Notes: a model not told the origin generated them from the letters alone. 64,000 nt of DNA from Holacanthus passer (GCA_025331565.1 JAFREQ010000076.1:1178001-1242000), one strand, 5' to 3'; shown: positions 1 through 13,860, counted from the first letter of the stretch. A program made the numbers and translations.

Positions 1-448
1 GACGCGCAAATCACCGGCATGAAAGAGCTAGGGCAAAGAAAGATCGTATTTTAAAAGGAGAGCAGAAAGATTGGCTAATAATGTGGGTGGAATACCCTGC
101 TATTGGATGGAAGAGATCAGCTAATTACCAATGACGCCCCAACACTGACAGCGGGAAATGTGTGTGAGCATGGAGGAGCAGGAGCAGAAGGAAAAGATGA
201 GAAATAGCCCGAGACCGAGAAAGCTATTGTCTTCCTGGCTGAACTTACGCTAGCTTCATTTCAACCAGGAGAGACAAGTAAATGAAGAAAGATAATTTAT
301 TACAACAAATGACGTGATATTGAAACTTGACAGAGTCTTTGAGCTCTGGGGGAGACGTCTTGATTGAAGAATATACTGTCCAAACGTTGATGTTAAACAA
401 AGAAGATGACATAATCTGCTCAGAACAAAACATGACAATTAATTCATA
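1..448. other. No gene seen
   Basis: Only short chance ORFs are present. I see no splice-bounded exon and no recognisable repeat. Confidence 0.5.
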
Positions 449-623
449 GCCAATGCTATGGCTTTGCTTTTTTTGAATTCGTGGTCAGTGCTCTGGCTTT
501 ACTTTTTTTTTTTTTAATTTGCAGCCAATGCTATGGCTTTGCTTTTTTTTTTTTTTAAATTCGTAGCCAATGATATGGCTTGCTTTTTTTGGGAGGGGAT
601 TCGTAGCCAATGCAGAATGATGG
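449..623. repeat. Short tandem repeat with T-tracts
   Basis: Units start at 449, 484, 524 and 566, with a partial fifth at 606. Each opens with a form of GCCAATGCTATGGCTTTGC, runs into a T-tract of 7 to 15 bases, and ends near AATTCGTAG. Units are 35 to 42 bases long and differ mainly in T-tract length. The CCAAT at the head of most units looks like an NF-Y site, but nothing ties it to a nearby promoter. Confidence 0.8.
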
Positions 624-1423
624 CAGTGGTATCCTCCTTGGAGTGAAATCGGGTGAAATGTAGATCTGAATGGATAACTGGATCGATTGAATTTGAAGGA
701 GTAGTAAAATCCCCCACTCCTTGTGAATTTCTCCATTGTGGGACAGCAAATAAACAATATATAATGTGTTTAGTTCAATTAACTGCAGATTTATTGTCAA
801 AAATTAAAATGTCAAACATCATTATCTGTATCAGCTTTTACATACAGTAGCATTTTGTCTTTATGCAACACAGTGCAACAGCAGTACAACAATTAAGCAC
901 ACAAGTGACAAGAATACACAAGAAACCACAACAACACAACCTGATAATGCAGCAACAGGCACGACATTACACAGTTCAGAACAAATCACTTTTGCAGAGC
1001 AAGACATCAACTCCTTTGCCACTGTGTGTCTACCTATTCTCCACACTTTCTATACTGCACAGTGCCATTTCCACTTTCATCGCTGGGTTCAGGAGATAGA
1101 TGCTGACATCCCCATAAACCACTGGACACAGCAGATCACACAGCCCCATTCTAAATGTCTCTCTCCACACTAAATTAGTTTACCCCCTCAGGAACGTCCA
1201 TTTCTACCAGTCCTCTAATCCTCACTGAGAATTCTCATTCACAGACGCTGGATTACTGGGGGTGGAACAGCCGCATCTGCTTTTCAACAGGATTCGCATA
1301 AATAGTGCCTGAAACATTTTAGTTTAGAATAGCAGAAGAGCCTACTGCTGTGATAAACAACATAGGGTTGTTTGGTTTGGGTAAAAGCAACAGTACAGAA
1401 AATAAGTTAGTTTTCTATACTGG
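624..1423. other. No gene seen
   Basis: This is AT-rich intergenic sequence with only short ORFs in both strands. None has splice sites or a recognisable protein motif. Confidence 0.5.
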
Positions 1424-1585
1424 GGGTGGCTGTTGCTCAGGAGGTAGAGCGGTTGTCCACCAATGGGAAGGTTGGTGGTGCAATCCCCGGCCCCTGCTGG
1501 CGAACCCCAAATTGCCCCTGATGGCTGTTCCATTGGCATGTAAATGTACGTCGCTTTGGATAAAAGCTAAAAGCTAAATGAAATT
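1424..1585 (+). mobile_element. tRNA-derived SINE, internally shortened
   Basis: The left part looks like a tRNA gene head. GCTCAGGAGGTAGAGCGG stands in the place of the A box, and a B-box-like GGTGCAATCC lies near 1477-1487. The body then reads AACCCCAAATTGCCCCTGATGG and ends in a tail close to GCTTTGGATAAAAGC, a layout common in fish SINEs. A three-base insertion sits in the A-box region and the middle is shorter than in full copies I know, so this copy is old and probably inactive. It is not a functional tRNA gene because the second half of the cloverleaf is missing. Confidence 0.75.
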
Positions 1586-4500
1586 GTAGAATTGTGTACT
1601 GTATATATTGTATTTATTTATATGTATACAGTCTATTTTTCTTATGTCTACATATATTCTTGATTCTTTTCACATAGTACTTGCTTCCAGTGCCTCAGAA
1701 GATAAGAGTAATTGTGTAAACTAAGGCTGCTCAAAAATGATATAGGCCAGATGAGTGAATTCTTGCATCTGCCAAAATACTTTAGGCCAGTATGCATGGA
1801 CATAGCTGTGGCACACATGCAGAATTACTTGAAATCACAGAGAAAGAGAAGAGAAAGTCCCTTGGTTAAAGGAAAAATTGAGAACTGTCATGTAACCCAC
1901 CATTTAAGTGACTGATTTTCAGGAGGAGATTATTTTAAGATATTCTTCCTGCTACAGTGTGACCCCCTTGAAAAACCAGACTGGTACTTTGTTGCTCCTG
2001 AAACAATCTACTACTTCCCCTTTATTCCCTTGTTAGTACGTCTGTTTTTAGCTCGGCCTCTGGGCCTGCTGCCTGCTGCTATCAAATGAAAGCTAGCTAA
2101 TCAGATTGCTAGAAGATCCTGTCCTGCTCTGCCCTGAGGGCATCTTAATGACAAATCACACACACTGCCACACTCATCACTCACACCACTAACCCAGTGG
2201 CTTTATGATACCACAAACCGCTGCACAGCTGGCTTTGTGAAACTGCATTCACCACCACGTCAGCTTTACCAGGTGAGCACCCTACCCTTGACCCTGTAAG
2301 TCATCAGTGTGTGGGTGAAGCCCTGACTGACCTCCAGATGATGGCAGCCAGAGTAGGCTAGTTTATCAGCCGCTGCAAAAATGTGAAACTATCGGTGTAG
2401 TAGTCTTGTCCTACTTGTGGTTTTGAAAAATCAGGTTTCCCCTGTTCTCGGCTAGGACATTAGGAGTTCAGACAGGTAGCGATCCACTCGGCTGAAGTCA
2501 AACTTCTCACCTCCACACAGAGGAAAAATCTATTTCTGCCTCATTTTCTTTTCTCTCTGATCTACTGCTTTGTATTCTGCCCTTGCTACAGTAGCAGAGA
2601 TGCTGATAGGTTGTGATTGCTGCCTGCCTGCTGAGTTCTGTGTAGCCTCCAGAGAAGCAACACTGCCTGAGACTTCCAGGAGCTCAGGAGGGGATTGAAC
2701 CTTCAGATCACTTTTTCCCCCCTCTACAAACAGTCTTGTCTTCCGCATACCCAGCCACAAAAAACATGGAAAGATCTGCTACATATGAACAAAGACTGAT
2801 TGTTTTTATAAAGGAAGCTGACGTTTCTAGTGTATTTGCATTTTGACAAATAGTTTTACTTTCATTTAATTTCTTTCAACAGTCATCTGAGAGCCTGATT
2901 ATATAATCCATTTGCAGTACATTTAGACATTTGTTGTACATTTGTCGTGGGATTGAATGAGTCCAGTATCTTGTGGCAGATGCAGTATTTTTGGTTGAAA
3001 TTGATGGAATGGATTAAGAATGTGCTGAGAATTGTTTGAGAATGGGTTTATGGTAAGTTAAGAATATAGCTGTAGTTTTATGGATTTTTGCAGTTGGTGT
3101 AAAACATTTGTAGATTCCATTCATAATTAATTGAAACTGGTATGTATAGTGTTTAGAAGGTTTAGAAACCCAGAGGGAATAGCCTTGGACTATTAAAGCA
3201 GTGTAAACTTGTTTATTTAGAAATTATTTCAGCTTGGTGAAACATTGATACAGTAATTCTAAAACTGGTCTAAATTCTGCTTTTCAAGTGTTTTGGAGAT
3301 TTTGGTTGCTGCCGTATTAATCTCTCCTGTTTTCACACACTGGAAAATAAGCAGTGCAAATTGCTGACATTATTTTATGTTAATGTCGTACACACTTGGA
3401 AGCTCATGCATAATTAATGCTAAAGCCCATGAATGCAGATAAACACATTTTAGTAGTACTTAATTATCCCTTGGTTTTCCCATCAGGTTCAGGAGTGTTT
3501 CTGAGTCTGCTGTATCGAGCAGAGCACAGAGGACCAGAGAGGATCATGGCTCATTCTGTTCCGCTTGTATTACATGTTTCTTGGTAGCCGTCATTGTAGA
3601 TTGGAAGAAAGGCACCGGTGCTGTATTCCTTGTGATGGTCATGCCATGAAGTCTTTTATAACTCGGTCTTAATTGCAGTGAAAAAACATCTTTTAAGAAA
3701 TACTAGGATGAAACATGAAATTGACAGTGATGGGTGGTGATTATATGGTGACCTTTGCAGAGTAGCGACTACGTTAATTCTACCAATTGCTCTCCATTCT
3801 CTCTCGAGAAGGTGTGTTTTGTGGTCTAAACAACTAGAGGGCTTCTGGCAAGTCTGGCATTGACGCACAGTTGGAGCACTTTGCTAGTAGCAGCACTCAG
3901 CACACACAGATAATCTATAATCCATTTTTGGAGCTGCAACCAGCACCAAGATACCATTTCTCAAATCTGCTGAAAGAAACCACAGTTGACATGTTTATTG
4001 CTCATAGCGTTACAATACAATTTACCTTGCAGTTCAATAACAAAATTTTTTTTTCATAAAACAGAAGCCATACATGAACATACATGTAAGGAGAATACAT
4101 CCAGAACACCTTTAATTTTAAAAAATAAAACAACTGTTACTCAGCCATAGCAGTATCTATCTGGATGTAGGACTATTACATTTTTTTGTAAACTGAAATG
4201 AGTATTTGTATAAAAAGGACACACATAAGGACAAAGACTTTGTTGAAGTAATAATTAAGGATTGATTGTCCACTGCTAGTGCCTGTGCTGTTCCCTGTAT
4301 CTGTCCTGCAGCTAGACTTGTCTTATAAACCCCACTGCTTAGATTAACACTGAATAATGTTAGTGCTGACAGGGCAAGGATGGCGAGGAGGGGGTAGCTC
4401 TGTTGCGGAGTGATAGACCAAATCCTGACACGGCTGCAGCTTACTGAAGCTCTAATTGTAATGGAGATGTACTGGGGCAGTGGAGCTGCTGCTGAGCTTT

Positions 4501-7500
4501 TCTCTGTAGGTGCCCCCAAAACACACATACACAAACAGACACGCTCCTGTTGAATATTCCATCTCTTCTGGCTGCAAGATGTATGTTTGTATTCTGTCTG
4601 AGTAGCTTCATAGGAAGCGATGATGAGTGTGGTTGCCATGGGTAACGCATGTGCGCATGCTGCTTGGGTTGGCGGTAATTAGCAGACGGTGGAGTTTGTG
4701 AGGGTCTTTACTCAAGGACGACAAGGGACAAAGTGCTTTTAGTCCACGCTTAAAGAAACATCATTATTTCATCTTTAATAAGATTGAGAACATTCTTCTC
4801 TTTTTTCCTACATAACAGTCAATGCTCTTAAGATAAACTTGCGGTCTCAGAAGGGCTTAATGAATTGAAATACAGATGAAGATTTAAGCCCCATCAACAA
4901 CCTGTCTTGTCCTGTTTTTAAGATATGAAGTCCTCATACCTAAACAATAAAATGGGTGATTTCTCTTGTCTTCAAAATGATCCTTTTGACCAATCTAAAC
5001 TTTCTCTGGGAATGGGAATGTCATTGGTTTTGCAGATATTTGGTCATAAACCAAAGTCTTTGACGAATTTAAATTTTGACCTGATGAAAATTATTACAGT
5101 TCAGCCTGAGGGAGATATGAATGTCTCTACCAAATTTTATGGCAATCCATCCAATAGTTGCTGTGACATTTCACTCCAAACCACAAATCCTTGACTTCAT
5201 TGTGGTGATAGAGGAAAGGTCAGGGGATCACCAAAGTCATTGAGACATATTATGTGGTAACCATGAATGTCTCTACAAATTCTCTGCAAGAAAACAAAAA
5301 CATTCAATAGATATTTCAGTCTGGAACAAAGTAATGGACCAACAGACCAACCAACAAAGAGACTGTTGTCATTGTCACTGCCATCTCTAGAGTCATGACA
5401 CTAGAAGGGCTTAAAATATTTATGCAAAAAATGAATGCAAAACTAATGACAATCCCATCATCCTCAGCTGTACTTTTTATTTCCACACATACACTATGTT
5501 TATCCTCTTCAAACCAACAGGCTGAACACAGATGAGTTGATGAGGTTCAACAGACTGTCACTTCATGTTAAATACACATGTACAACATGTGCGTTGTACA
5601 GTTATGCTGATGTTTCCTCCACTATAATAACTGAGTCCAGACAGGGCCGCTGATTGCCTCAGTTGCTGACGTTTGAATGGCATATGACAGAGGAGCTTTA
5701 ATGCATCAGCCATTATAACAATAACAGCACACACAGGTAATTACAGGCTGTCTCCTTGGAGCTGTTATTATTTTTCTATTATCACTATCGCTCATTTTCT
5801 CTCTCTGTGTCTGTGAAATTATTTGTTGTAAGTTGATTCATCCAGCATGCATGTACTGTACTTGACGTGCTTTTGTGTAAGTTGCACTGTAAAAACTAAA
5901 CCAACGAGCATAAATGTAATGACAGGTAGCACATGACCACATCACATGAACATCCTTCTACACACACTGCTCTGTCTCAATCATATGTGTATGCAAGTGT
6001 GTGTGAGTATGTGCATGTGGGTTGGATATGTATGTGTGGGTGAGGAGAAATTGATGATTTTAATATGATGTTAATTGTGAGTGTGGTTTCAGTTCTACTC
6101 TTCTGTTCTTTGACATGGACATATTGTCCAAGCCTTGGTTTTAATGAAGGGACAGTTTTCCTGAGCACAAATGACAATTTTAAATTATTTTGGAACGATC
6201 AGATCTGGAAAAATTAATAAAACACAACAACTTTACAACCACTGGCCACAGTGGTTTCTAAATCCCAACTGGGCCATCTTTGCTGTCTAAGGCATCTAAA
6301 CTAAAAGTAATTAAATTTCAATGATTCATTTTTGACCTTTGGAATAATTGACCAATTAATCTTAACTCAAGGGCCTCTATCTAGCTTTTTCTGAAGCTGT
6401 ACATTGGCTCTCATGGTCCTCATCAGCGAATGGCGTTTGCTCACTTCTCAGGGAGTTGACTCAGTTGTCATCATCTGACTTAAGTATGGAACTTTGGTCA
6501 CATGATAACAGGTAATCCCATATGGTCAGTAACAGCATCGAATGGGAAAAGTCATCTACCAGGAGTCAGCGAATGGCTGGAGAAAGATCAAGCAGACCAG
6601 TCATCCTGTTATTACATGACCAAGCCAAGGCCAACTCTACCATACCTGGGTTTTGTGGTGATAACAGAACAAACTTCAATTTCCAGCATTACCATCATGG
6701 CTGTGGTTTATTCTTCAGTCTGACCATTCTGAAATGCGTCAGCACAATCTTATCAAAATTTGTGGCAAGACCTCAAACTCTAATACGTGGATTATGTGTT
6801 GTGGCCAGTACTGCGATGGTTATGATTTGTGTCTTGTTAGGCAGAGTTTTGAGGGGTTAAGATTCTGGTTAGGTGTGAACAGATTAAGGTCAGGTTGTTC
6901 AATAATTTTGATAAGGGTCTTCTGAACAAAAGTGTCTAGAGTTACTTATCTGAGCCCAGGAAACAAAACAGGTCCTGCATGGTTGAGGTTTTTTCTCTCC
7001 CACAGTTTGCAGGAACTGAACACAGATTTTTTTCTCACCACAGGCACCGCACTTACATTTAGAGGCATCATGCTCATTGTATAACCATGGTGCAATCAGA
7101 CTCAAATATCATCACAACTCTCCCTGAACTGCTCAATGAGAGATGATTAGGTTGAAACAGCCTCATCCGTCTGAGTGTTGAAAAGCTGATCTGGAAGAAA
7201 ATGCTTGAGTTTCATTGCAACATTTGAGTTTGAATGTGTGAACACTTCCAAAGTCAGAGCCTTTTACAATCATGCCACTTTGACAGTTATTCCCATATGA
7301 TCTGAATAGGGTGTAACACTCTGGCGGAGCCAAATGATTGCTGCTTTATTTAGAAACATTCCACTTTCTCCTGCTTTGTGCCTTGTGAGTTCATTTGAGG
7401 AAAACGTGCTCTTGTGCTTCAGCTGGCTTGCCCCTTACCAACAGGAAGGCCAGTGTTGTGGCCAGGGGGATTTAAAACCATCAGGTACACAGAGTTTAAA

Positions 7501-9734
7501 AAGCTTGATGTTTTATTGATAAACTCTAATTGAAGAAGGTGGCGTTCTGGCCACAGTTTAATGTGTTTGTGTGTCTGAGAGAGTGGTTTGACGTGTAATC
7601 CAATACAATCCTACGTGTGGTTTACCAAGTTTGAACACAGAGAATCAATCAGTGCATGTCATAGACACCAATGGTAGTTTAAAACAAAATATTATGTTCG
7701 GTTGGTGAAAGCTCAAGATTGTCAACAAAATCCAATTAACTGATATGTTGAGCCAAAGGCTGCTTAGTCTGCAGATTTCATCTAAATCTGGTTGCAGATT
7801 GTTGATATACATATCTTGACAACAGCAAACAGACAAACAGGTGGGGATGAAAAGACTATCTTCCTCCAGCTTTCTTGGTGTAGCTGGTCTGTAAATTGCT
7901 GTTTGTCCCTGAGTTACACTGCTAGACGGCCTGCTGTTCAGTCACTGCAGCAATAAGCATTTCCAAAGTGCTGGCTCTGGCAAGGGTGCCATATAGAAAT
8001 AGGGAAATTTGTTTGTCTTAAATATCTGTTACAGCTTCAGAAGCTTGGGTCACAGTCTTCTGATCTTCATATTCAACTTATTAATTTCAGTTTTCTCTGC
8101 CCACCATAACCTCCTTTGCATGCACGCTTCAGAGGAAATCGTTAGCATTTTCAGCATAATGCTCTTTCTCACCATCTCCTATTACTTGTGTAATCGTCCC
8201 TCAGTTTACTGAGGCCTGACTGCTGACATGAAGAATGCACCTCACATGACAAACTGTGCACACATGGACAAATAACATGTTCATGAGAAACTTAATACGG
8301 GCTAATAAATCTGGCTATTATGATTGATAGTACCAGCAGCACTTTTAAATCATACATCACAGGAAGACATTTATTTAGTCTTTGTGTTAAACAATTTGGC
8401 TAAAGCTTTATTAATCTGTTTGAGTAACAGGTTAATGTAGCTGAGCTGATCTGTGCTTCCTTTCATAGCTAGCAGAGTGCTAAACACTTGACCTCGACCT
8501 TTAGGCTAATACACTTATACACTCAAGCACACACAGACTTGCTGTTTATAATATAATAATGTTTATGACCAGTAGTTAGATTATAATTTACAGACCCAGA
8601 AGTGTTGGATGTTATACCCACTTTTTAATGATCAATCAGACTGAAAGCTGAATACATAATCACTTACTATGAGTAATTCCTACAATAAATAGAATTGTGT
8701 GAATTGTATTCAGTCTGGTTCAGCCTTTTTTCAAACATTGCAACTGACATAATGGGATAAATGTACAATAAAATGGGTTGTAGCATCATGAGGTTGTCAC
8801 TTTAAGGCATTTTTCATTTGGGGAAAAAGGGAAAACAGCAGTGAAACTATTCCACAGTTCCATTGCCAGTTTATTACGTCTATTATGTTCTAACAGTCCT
8901 GCCTTCATGTGGGTTAAAATGTCAAATTTTTGTTGAGACTGTCTTAGAGAGGTGTTGATTCAACTTTATGATAGATTAGAGGCTCACAGAGCAATTAGAG
9001 ACATTGCAACATTGGTGTTATTTCTGATATTTAGGTCACTCCATTTATAACAATAAGGGTACATTTTGGCCTGACCTTTTTGAGGGCAATGATGCAAAAT
9101 TCAAACAAGATTTCTTCCAGTCTTTCTGCATACTCCCTTGCCCCCCATATTACTGCCTTCATTTTGTAGTCCCACCACTGTGAAATTAAACCAAACCAAC
9201 ACCAGGCGTAATTCTGCTCAGTTACATTCTAATGTTCATTGCTGCTATGGGCCTTTCTCTATTTCAATTGCAAAACACAATGCTTCAGGCACTACTTTAA
9301 AAATAATTGGGAGAGGAGATGACGCATGCAATTGTTTCCCCTGCATTTTTGGCTAAGGAGAAGTGAGAACTGGGCTGTTCTTGTTCTGCACTATATAGAT
9401 AGAAATGGATGAATGAAATGGAGCTGTGTGAGCTCCTGCAGCTAGTGTGTCCCCAGGATGTCACTGTTGTCTGCTGTAGTCATTATTGGCAGCTGCACAG
9501 CAGAAATCAGCAGATACTCTGACCCTGGTTTAAGGATATGACACACTGAAAATGAATCATCCACTAGTGATGGCTGAAGATGTCTCAAGATTTCCAGTGT
9601 ATAAGAAAGTAGACATGTACCTTTCCTGTGGTCACCCCGATCGCTTACTGTAGCCACAGTGACGTATGAATGAGCTCCATGACCACAGCAATGCTGCATG
9701 TCACCTATTATTCAACCTCAAAGCACCTTCCCGC

Positions 9735-9736
<2 letters not shown>
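1586..9736. other. Intergenic, no gene supported
   Basis: Eight kilobases of AT-rich sequence hold only short ORFs under about 160 codons. None shows a family motif, coding-like composition or paired splice sites. The longest, on the minus strand at 4,157-4,639, looks like chance. A regulatory role for parts of the stretch cannot be judged from one sequence. Confidence 0.5.

Positions 9737-9782
<46 letters not shown>
9737..9782. repeat. (AC)23 microsatellite
   Basis: This is a perfect AC dinucleotide run of 46 bases. Confidence 0.97.
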
Positions 9783-9786
<4 letters not shown>

Positions 9787-10267
9787 TTACACTGCCTTAG
9801 TCTCTTCACTTTTTAAAAGAAATTGTCATTCACCAAATGTGTTCTGGCTCTGATCATCACTAAACTGACAGACCAAGTGAGCAAGGCCACTGGCTTTGTT
9901 GCCATATTTGACAAACGCCTCAACAAAACAACAAAGCCCAAACAGCTAGACCTTCACCTGTGCTACTGAGTCACAGTTCATATGTCGTGCAACAGTGGTG
10001 GACTTGCTCAAACACTTCAAAGTAAGAATTGTTCAGAAGAACCTTTATTTGCTAAATCACGATATGTGATCATAGTGTAGGCTAAAACTTGGATGTGGTT
10101 TGAACTGTTATCAGAGCTCACACTTCATGTAGCCTTGTAAGCAAAATTACTAACAAGCACATATATAATATGTATGAGTATGTTATGCTAAAACTAGCTT
10201 TTGATTCCTAGGAGTGTGTACATGACCTTGATTTAAGAAAGATGGTCTCCAAACAAAGTCGCTTCAG
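9783..10267. other. No gene seen
   Basis: Intergenic sequence between the AC microsatellite and the decayed coding region. Nothing is recognised. Confidence 0.45.
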
Positions 10268-12000
10268 TTGGCTTTTTTTTTTGAGATGCTGCAGGAGCAC
10301 GCAGCACTCCCTACTCTCTACAATGTTTTCAAGTGTGGATTCACTGACTGGCAAATAGAGAAGTTTCTCAGGGCTCTGTACACACATTTTCACAATGTGT
10401 GGGCAAGAAGAGAGGATTTCATTTTCTCACTAAATCCAAAGTCTTCGCTCTGCCTCTTTGTGGCCACTGCTGGGTCAAGAACCTCCCAGTGGGGGAGAGG
10501 ACTCTCGTCATCTGGCCGGGCTTATGGAAATATGTTGAGCCTGTCACAACCGAAAAGCTCCCTGAGCTGCTGAAGGTGAGGTGAATCTTTTTATTGTATT
10601 GTGAATGTGATTTTTAAGCTCCCTTCATGATGGATTGATTTAATTGGTGATTCAAAATAATTGATTTATTCATTTTATAAATAAATAATAAAGCTGCTTC
10701 CCAGGAATACACAGCCTATATTTAAAAACCCCCACTGAGGATTAAACAGTAACAGTAAAGCCAGACAATGATGGTTAGTAGTAGTTAATTTATTTTTATT
10801 GTCTAATCATGTGTCTTTTTTGTCTTTGCAGAGTTTGCTGAGGTGATTCAGCAAGAGAGCACTCAACAATCACACCTCTACAAATGGCTGTTGTCCTCAA
10901 CAAGCAGTGTAGGGCTCATGCAAGAGCTGTTGACGTTGGCATTGGAGCAGAGGGCTGTAATAAAGGTATGTGGAAAGAATCATGTATGATCATAATGCAG
11001 TCTTTTGCTTAGGAGCTCCAGCAGCAGAGTAGACCGATCGTAGGGGAGCTTTCTATCCTCCAGTTCAGAAAGGAATGCATGGAGGGTCTACCCAGAAAAG
11101 TGAAGAAGATTCATGAGAAGAGCCCCTTGAATTAATGACTTGTCTTAATCTACCCACTATGTATTCAGATGTGCCAGGGCAAAATGAAGTGTCTAGTCAA
11201 AAGGTGAGACAAGCAGTTAGCAGGAGGTGTTGCTGCAGGTACATAATTATGAGTACATTATTTATATGATAAATAGACAGTGGAAACATTCTCACATACA
11301 ACTTACAAGCACATATTCAATTATTGATTATATAATCTATATAGTCTCTATACTTATACTGTATATCTATATTCATACTTCATTTATATTTACTCTCATT
11401 CTCTATTTCTGTAGATGATCTGATCCTCCTGCAGTGTTCACAATTCCTGTCCCTGGAGGTGAGGAATGGGGAGTTCCTGTCTTTCAAGCCCATGGAAGAG
11501 AGGCTGTTTTCATCTCTGGTTTCATCTGCAAGCCCTTCCCATTGGGCTGTCTCCAAAAGCTTCTCCTCCTCTCTCATGGCCAGGCTTCAGTGAAGGAGGG
11601 TTCTCTATTGTCAAAGAAGTCGAGATCTGTCATATCCAGGAGGACGCCATCATTGCACATAGAATTGTGTGTGATAATGTGCCGCTGCATTGGTGGGGGT
11701 TGCCAAGATCCCCCTCACATCGGAGCTTCTTCCCTCTGCTGCAGCAGCCAGGACCAGATACCGAATCCGTCTTGAGAATGAGAGAAGGAATCTGAGGTGC
11801 TGGGCAAGAAAAGAAGAGCCACAGAGGAGCACCTGGAGGAGCTACAAAAGAGTCAACCAGTCATCCAGGAAGTGTCTGAAGGTCTGGGCAGAGATGCGGA
11901 GAAGTTGGCGGACGAGGCTAAGGGCATGCATGTTGGCAGCAAGATGGCAGAGCTCATTACTAAGCCCGGTGCCTTCAGAAGGACAACAGGAATTTAGATG
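10268..12000 (+). pseudogene. Decayed coding region, probably transposon-related protein
   Basis: Several blocks read like protein in the same strand and order. At about 10,272-10,400 the frame includes GFTDWQIEKFLRALYTHF. A frame change then leads into CGHCWVKNLPVGERTLVIW, ending in LPELLK before a GTGAGG donor-like site at 10,576. A block at 10,832-10,966 gives HLYKWLLSS and LLTLALEQRAVIK, bounded by TTTGCAG and GTATGT. At 11,415-11,580 is LILLQCSQFLSLEVRNGEF. At 11,800-11,997 is an Ala/Glu/Lys-rich, helical-looking block with EEHLEELQKSQPVIQEVSEG and GSKMAELITK, then a stop. The pieces resemble uncharacterised multicopy fish proteins of probable mobile origin, from memory only. Frame changes and internal stops suggest it is dead. 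A further block at 12,511-12,620 (VVWQAATRENQQMKET) may belong to it. Confidence 0.4.
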
Positions 12001-13432
12001 AACAGAATGCAAGAGCAGAGCCTCGAAGACTATAGTTACACTCACTATCAGTCACTACTGCATGATATGCCTGTCATTTTTTTACCTCATTAGTGTCAGT
12101 TCAAATAGTTCAAATGTTGTGACCGGAAGGTGCTATATGAACCCATAGAGAGGGGTGGGGGCTCTTAATGTGACAAATACCCATCTTTTTCATTATATGT
12201 AATCAGTACACACATACCTCAAGTAATTGTTGTAATATATGAATGTGAGTATTATAATAAAATACTTTAATAAATTCAAGTACTTGTTAAATAATTCTTT
12301 GCTAGGGCTTAAAATCCTCACTGATTTCCATTATATCCCTAACACATTTGCCAGTTTGACTGTGAAGTTGGCATTAAATTTAATTATATGTGGTAATAAA
12401 AAGGTCTTAAAAAGTCTTAAATTTAACTTGGAGAACCCCAGGGGTGCCCTGAGTTTGCACTTGACTGATTTCACTTCCTTGTGTTCTCTCCTCTCTTTGC
12501 TCCTCCAGGGAAGTAGAGGAGGAATTGGAGGTGGTGTGGCAGGCCGCAACCCGGGAGAACCAGCAGATGAAGGAGACTCTTTTGGACTCAAAGCTCACTG
12601 CAGACCTCCACGGCCGGGCCGTTTCTGGCAGTGTCTCTCCTGGCTGGAATTGTCAGGCTCCAGATGAGGTCAATACATCCACTCAGCATCAGCCACACAG
12701 CTCTGGGCCTCTCCTCTTCACCTGTCCTCAAAGCCCTGAGGTCCAGAGAAGGGCCATATTTAAATCTGACTCAGATCACCAAAACAACTCCTTTGACGAG
12801 AAGCATAAGCACGGGCTGGATTTCTATTGCTAAAACCCTTTGTATCATAACCCGTACTGTAGGTGTGTTAACTCATATTAACAAGACAGACAGGGTAGAT
12901 AACTGTAGATTAGTTACAGTCCTGAACATAGCAATGTACAAGCATTTGCCAGATGGACTTTGTTTCACAGATAAAACCTCCTCTCTGGAGGAAGTCAGTA
13001 TGTGCAGTGAAGGGGAGGCAATAATAATCTGGATACATTCACTTCACACTTTTTTCTCCTGTTAGGAAAACTAACTAATAATAATATCGGTCACTTAATA
13101 AACTGCTCAGTTTTAAGAGGGTGGCCAAATATACCTGACATCAGTCTGGGTAGCCAGAGAGACTTCCATTTTATAAATAAAGAGTTTTGCCATTTTCTTA
13201 AACTGTATTTGTCTTTTTAAATTAGTCTCAGGGTTTTATAGACCATGCCAAGTGCGTTAGATAACAAGTATACCCCTTAATGGAGAGAGTCGCATCATTT
13301 AACTTGATCAAGGCTGTTCTGTCCTAAAGAACAGAGCCAATGTTGCTATCTGCTGGACACATATGGTACTGGTATTATTGTCACAGTAGCAACATTACAT
13401 GGTACACAAAGGCAGGCATGGAAAAGCTACAG
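12001..13432. other. Mostly non-coding, one coding-like block
   Basis: A CTCCTCCAG acceptor-like site near 12,509 precedes a Glu-rich frame of about 50 codons (12,511-12,660). It may be the last piece of the decayed region to the left. The rest, to 13,432, contains only overlapping short ORFs with no recognisable content. Confidence 0.3.
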
Positions 13433-13860
13433 ACACACACACACACACACATTAGTATCATTTTGTCGGTGGGGACACTACATTGACATAATGCAGCCCT
13501 TTGCCCCTTATCCATAATCCCCTAACCCTTAGCCATCACAACTGGATGCCTGACTCTAACCCTTACCCAAACTCTGACAGGAAGTCCCCATGGGTTGGTG
13601 TGCAGTCTGTTTAAAGCCCTCACCATGATTTAAAACCAAAAACACTACATCCATGTGTGTCTATGTTAACTTGAACTCGCTACACATTGAGGACCGGAAC
13701 AAGTTTTTAACTAACAGAGTGAAGACATTTTGGCCTGTCCTCAGAACTTCAGAGGGCTGTTTGAAGGTTAAGACTCGGCTTTCAGGGAAAGAATAGGATT
13801 AGGTTGGGGTTAGGCGTGTGTAAATCCTGAAATCCTGGGGGCAAGTATAACTTAAGACAT
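13433..13860. repeat. (AC)9 plus dispersed fish repeat
   Basis: A perfect AC run at 13,433-13,450 leads into a segment with repeated CCTAACCCTTAG/CTAACCCTTACCC motifs. It ends with CATTTTGGCCTGTCCTCAG, GAAGGTTAAGACTCGG and TTAGGTTGGGGTTAGG. This arrangement matches a repeat commonly seen beside CA microsatellites in fish. The CCCTAA-like pieces are interspersed and imperfect, so they are not telomeric arrays. Confidence 0.6.

Noticed and set aside
1424..1500. Possible tRNA gene
   Set aside because: A-box and B-box-like sequences are present, but no full cloverleaf follows and the body is that of a SINE.
4157..4639. 160-codon minus-strand ORF
   Set aside because: It has no recognisable motif, serine/threonine-rich mixed wording and no splice or promoter context. 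Length alone is not enough in 64 kb of eukaryotic sequence.
9737..9782. CRISPR-like or regulatory repeat array
   Set aside because: It is a plain AC microsatellite. There is no spacer-repeat structure anywhere in the window.
13433..13860. Interstitial telomere repeat
   Set aside because: CCCTAA-like pieces are scattered and imperfect, belonging to a microsatellite-linked dispersed repeat.
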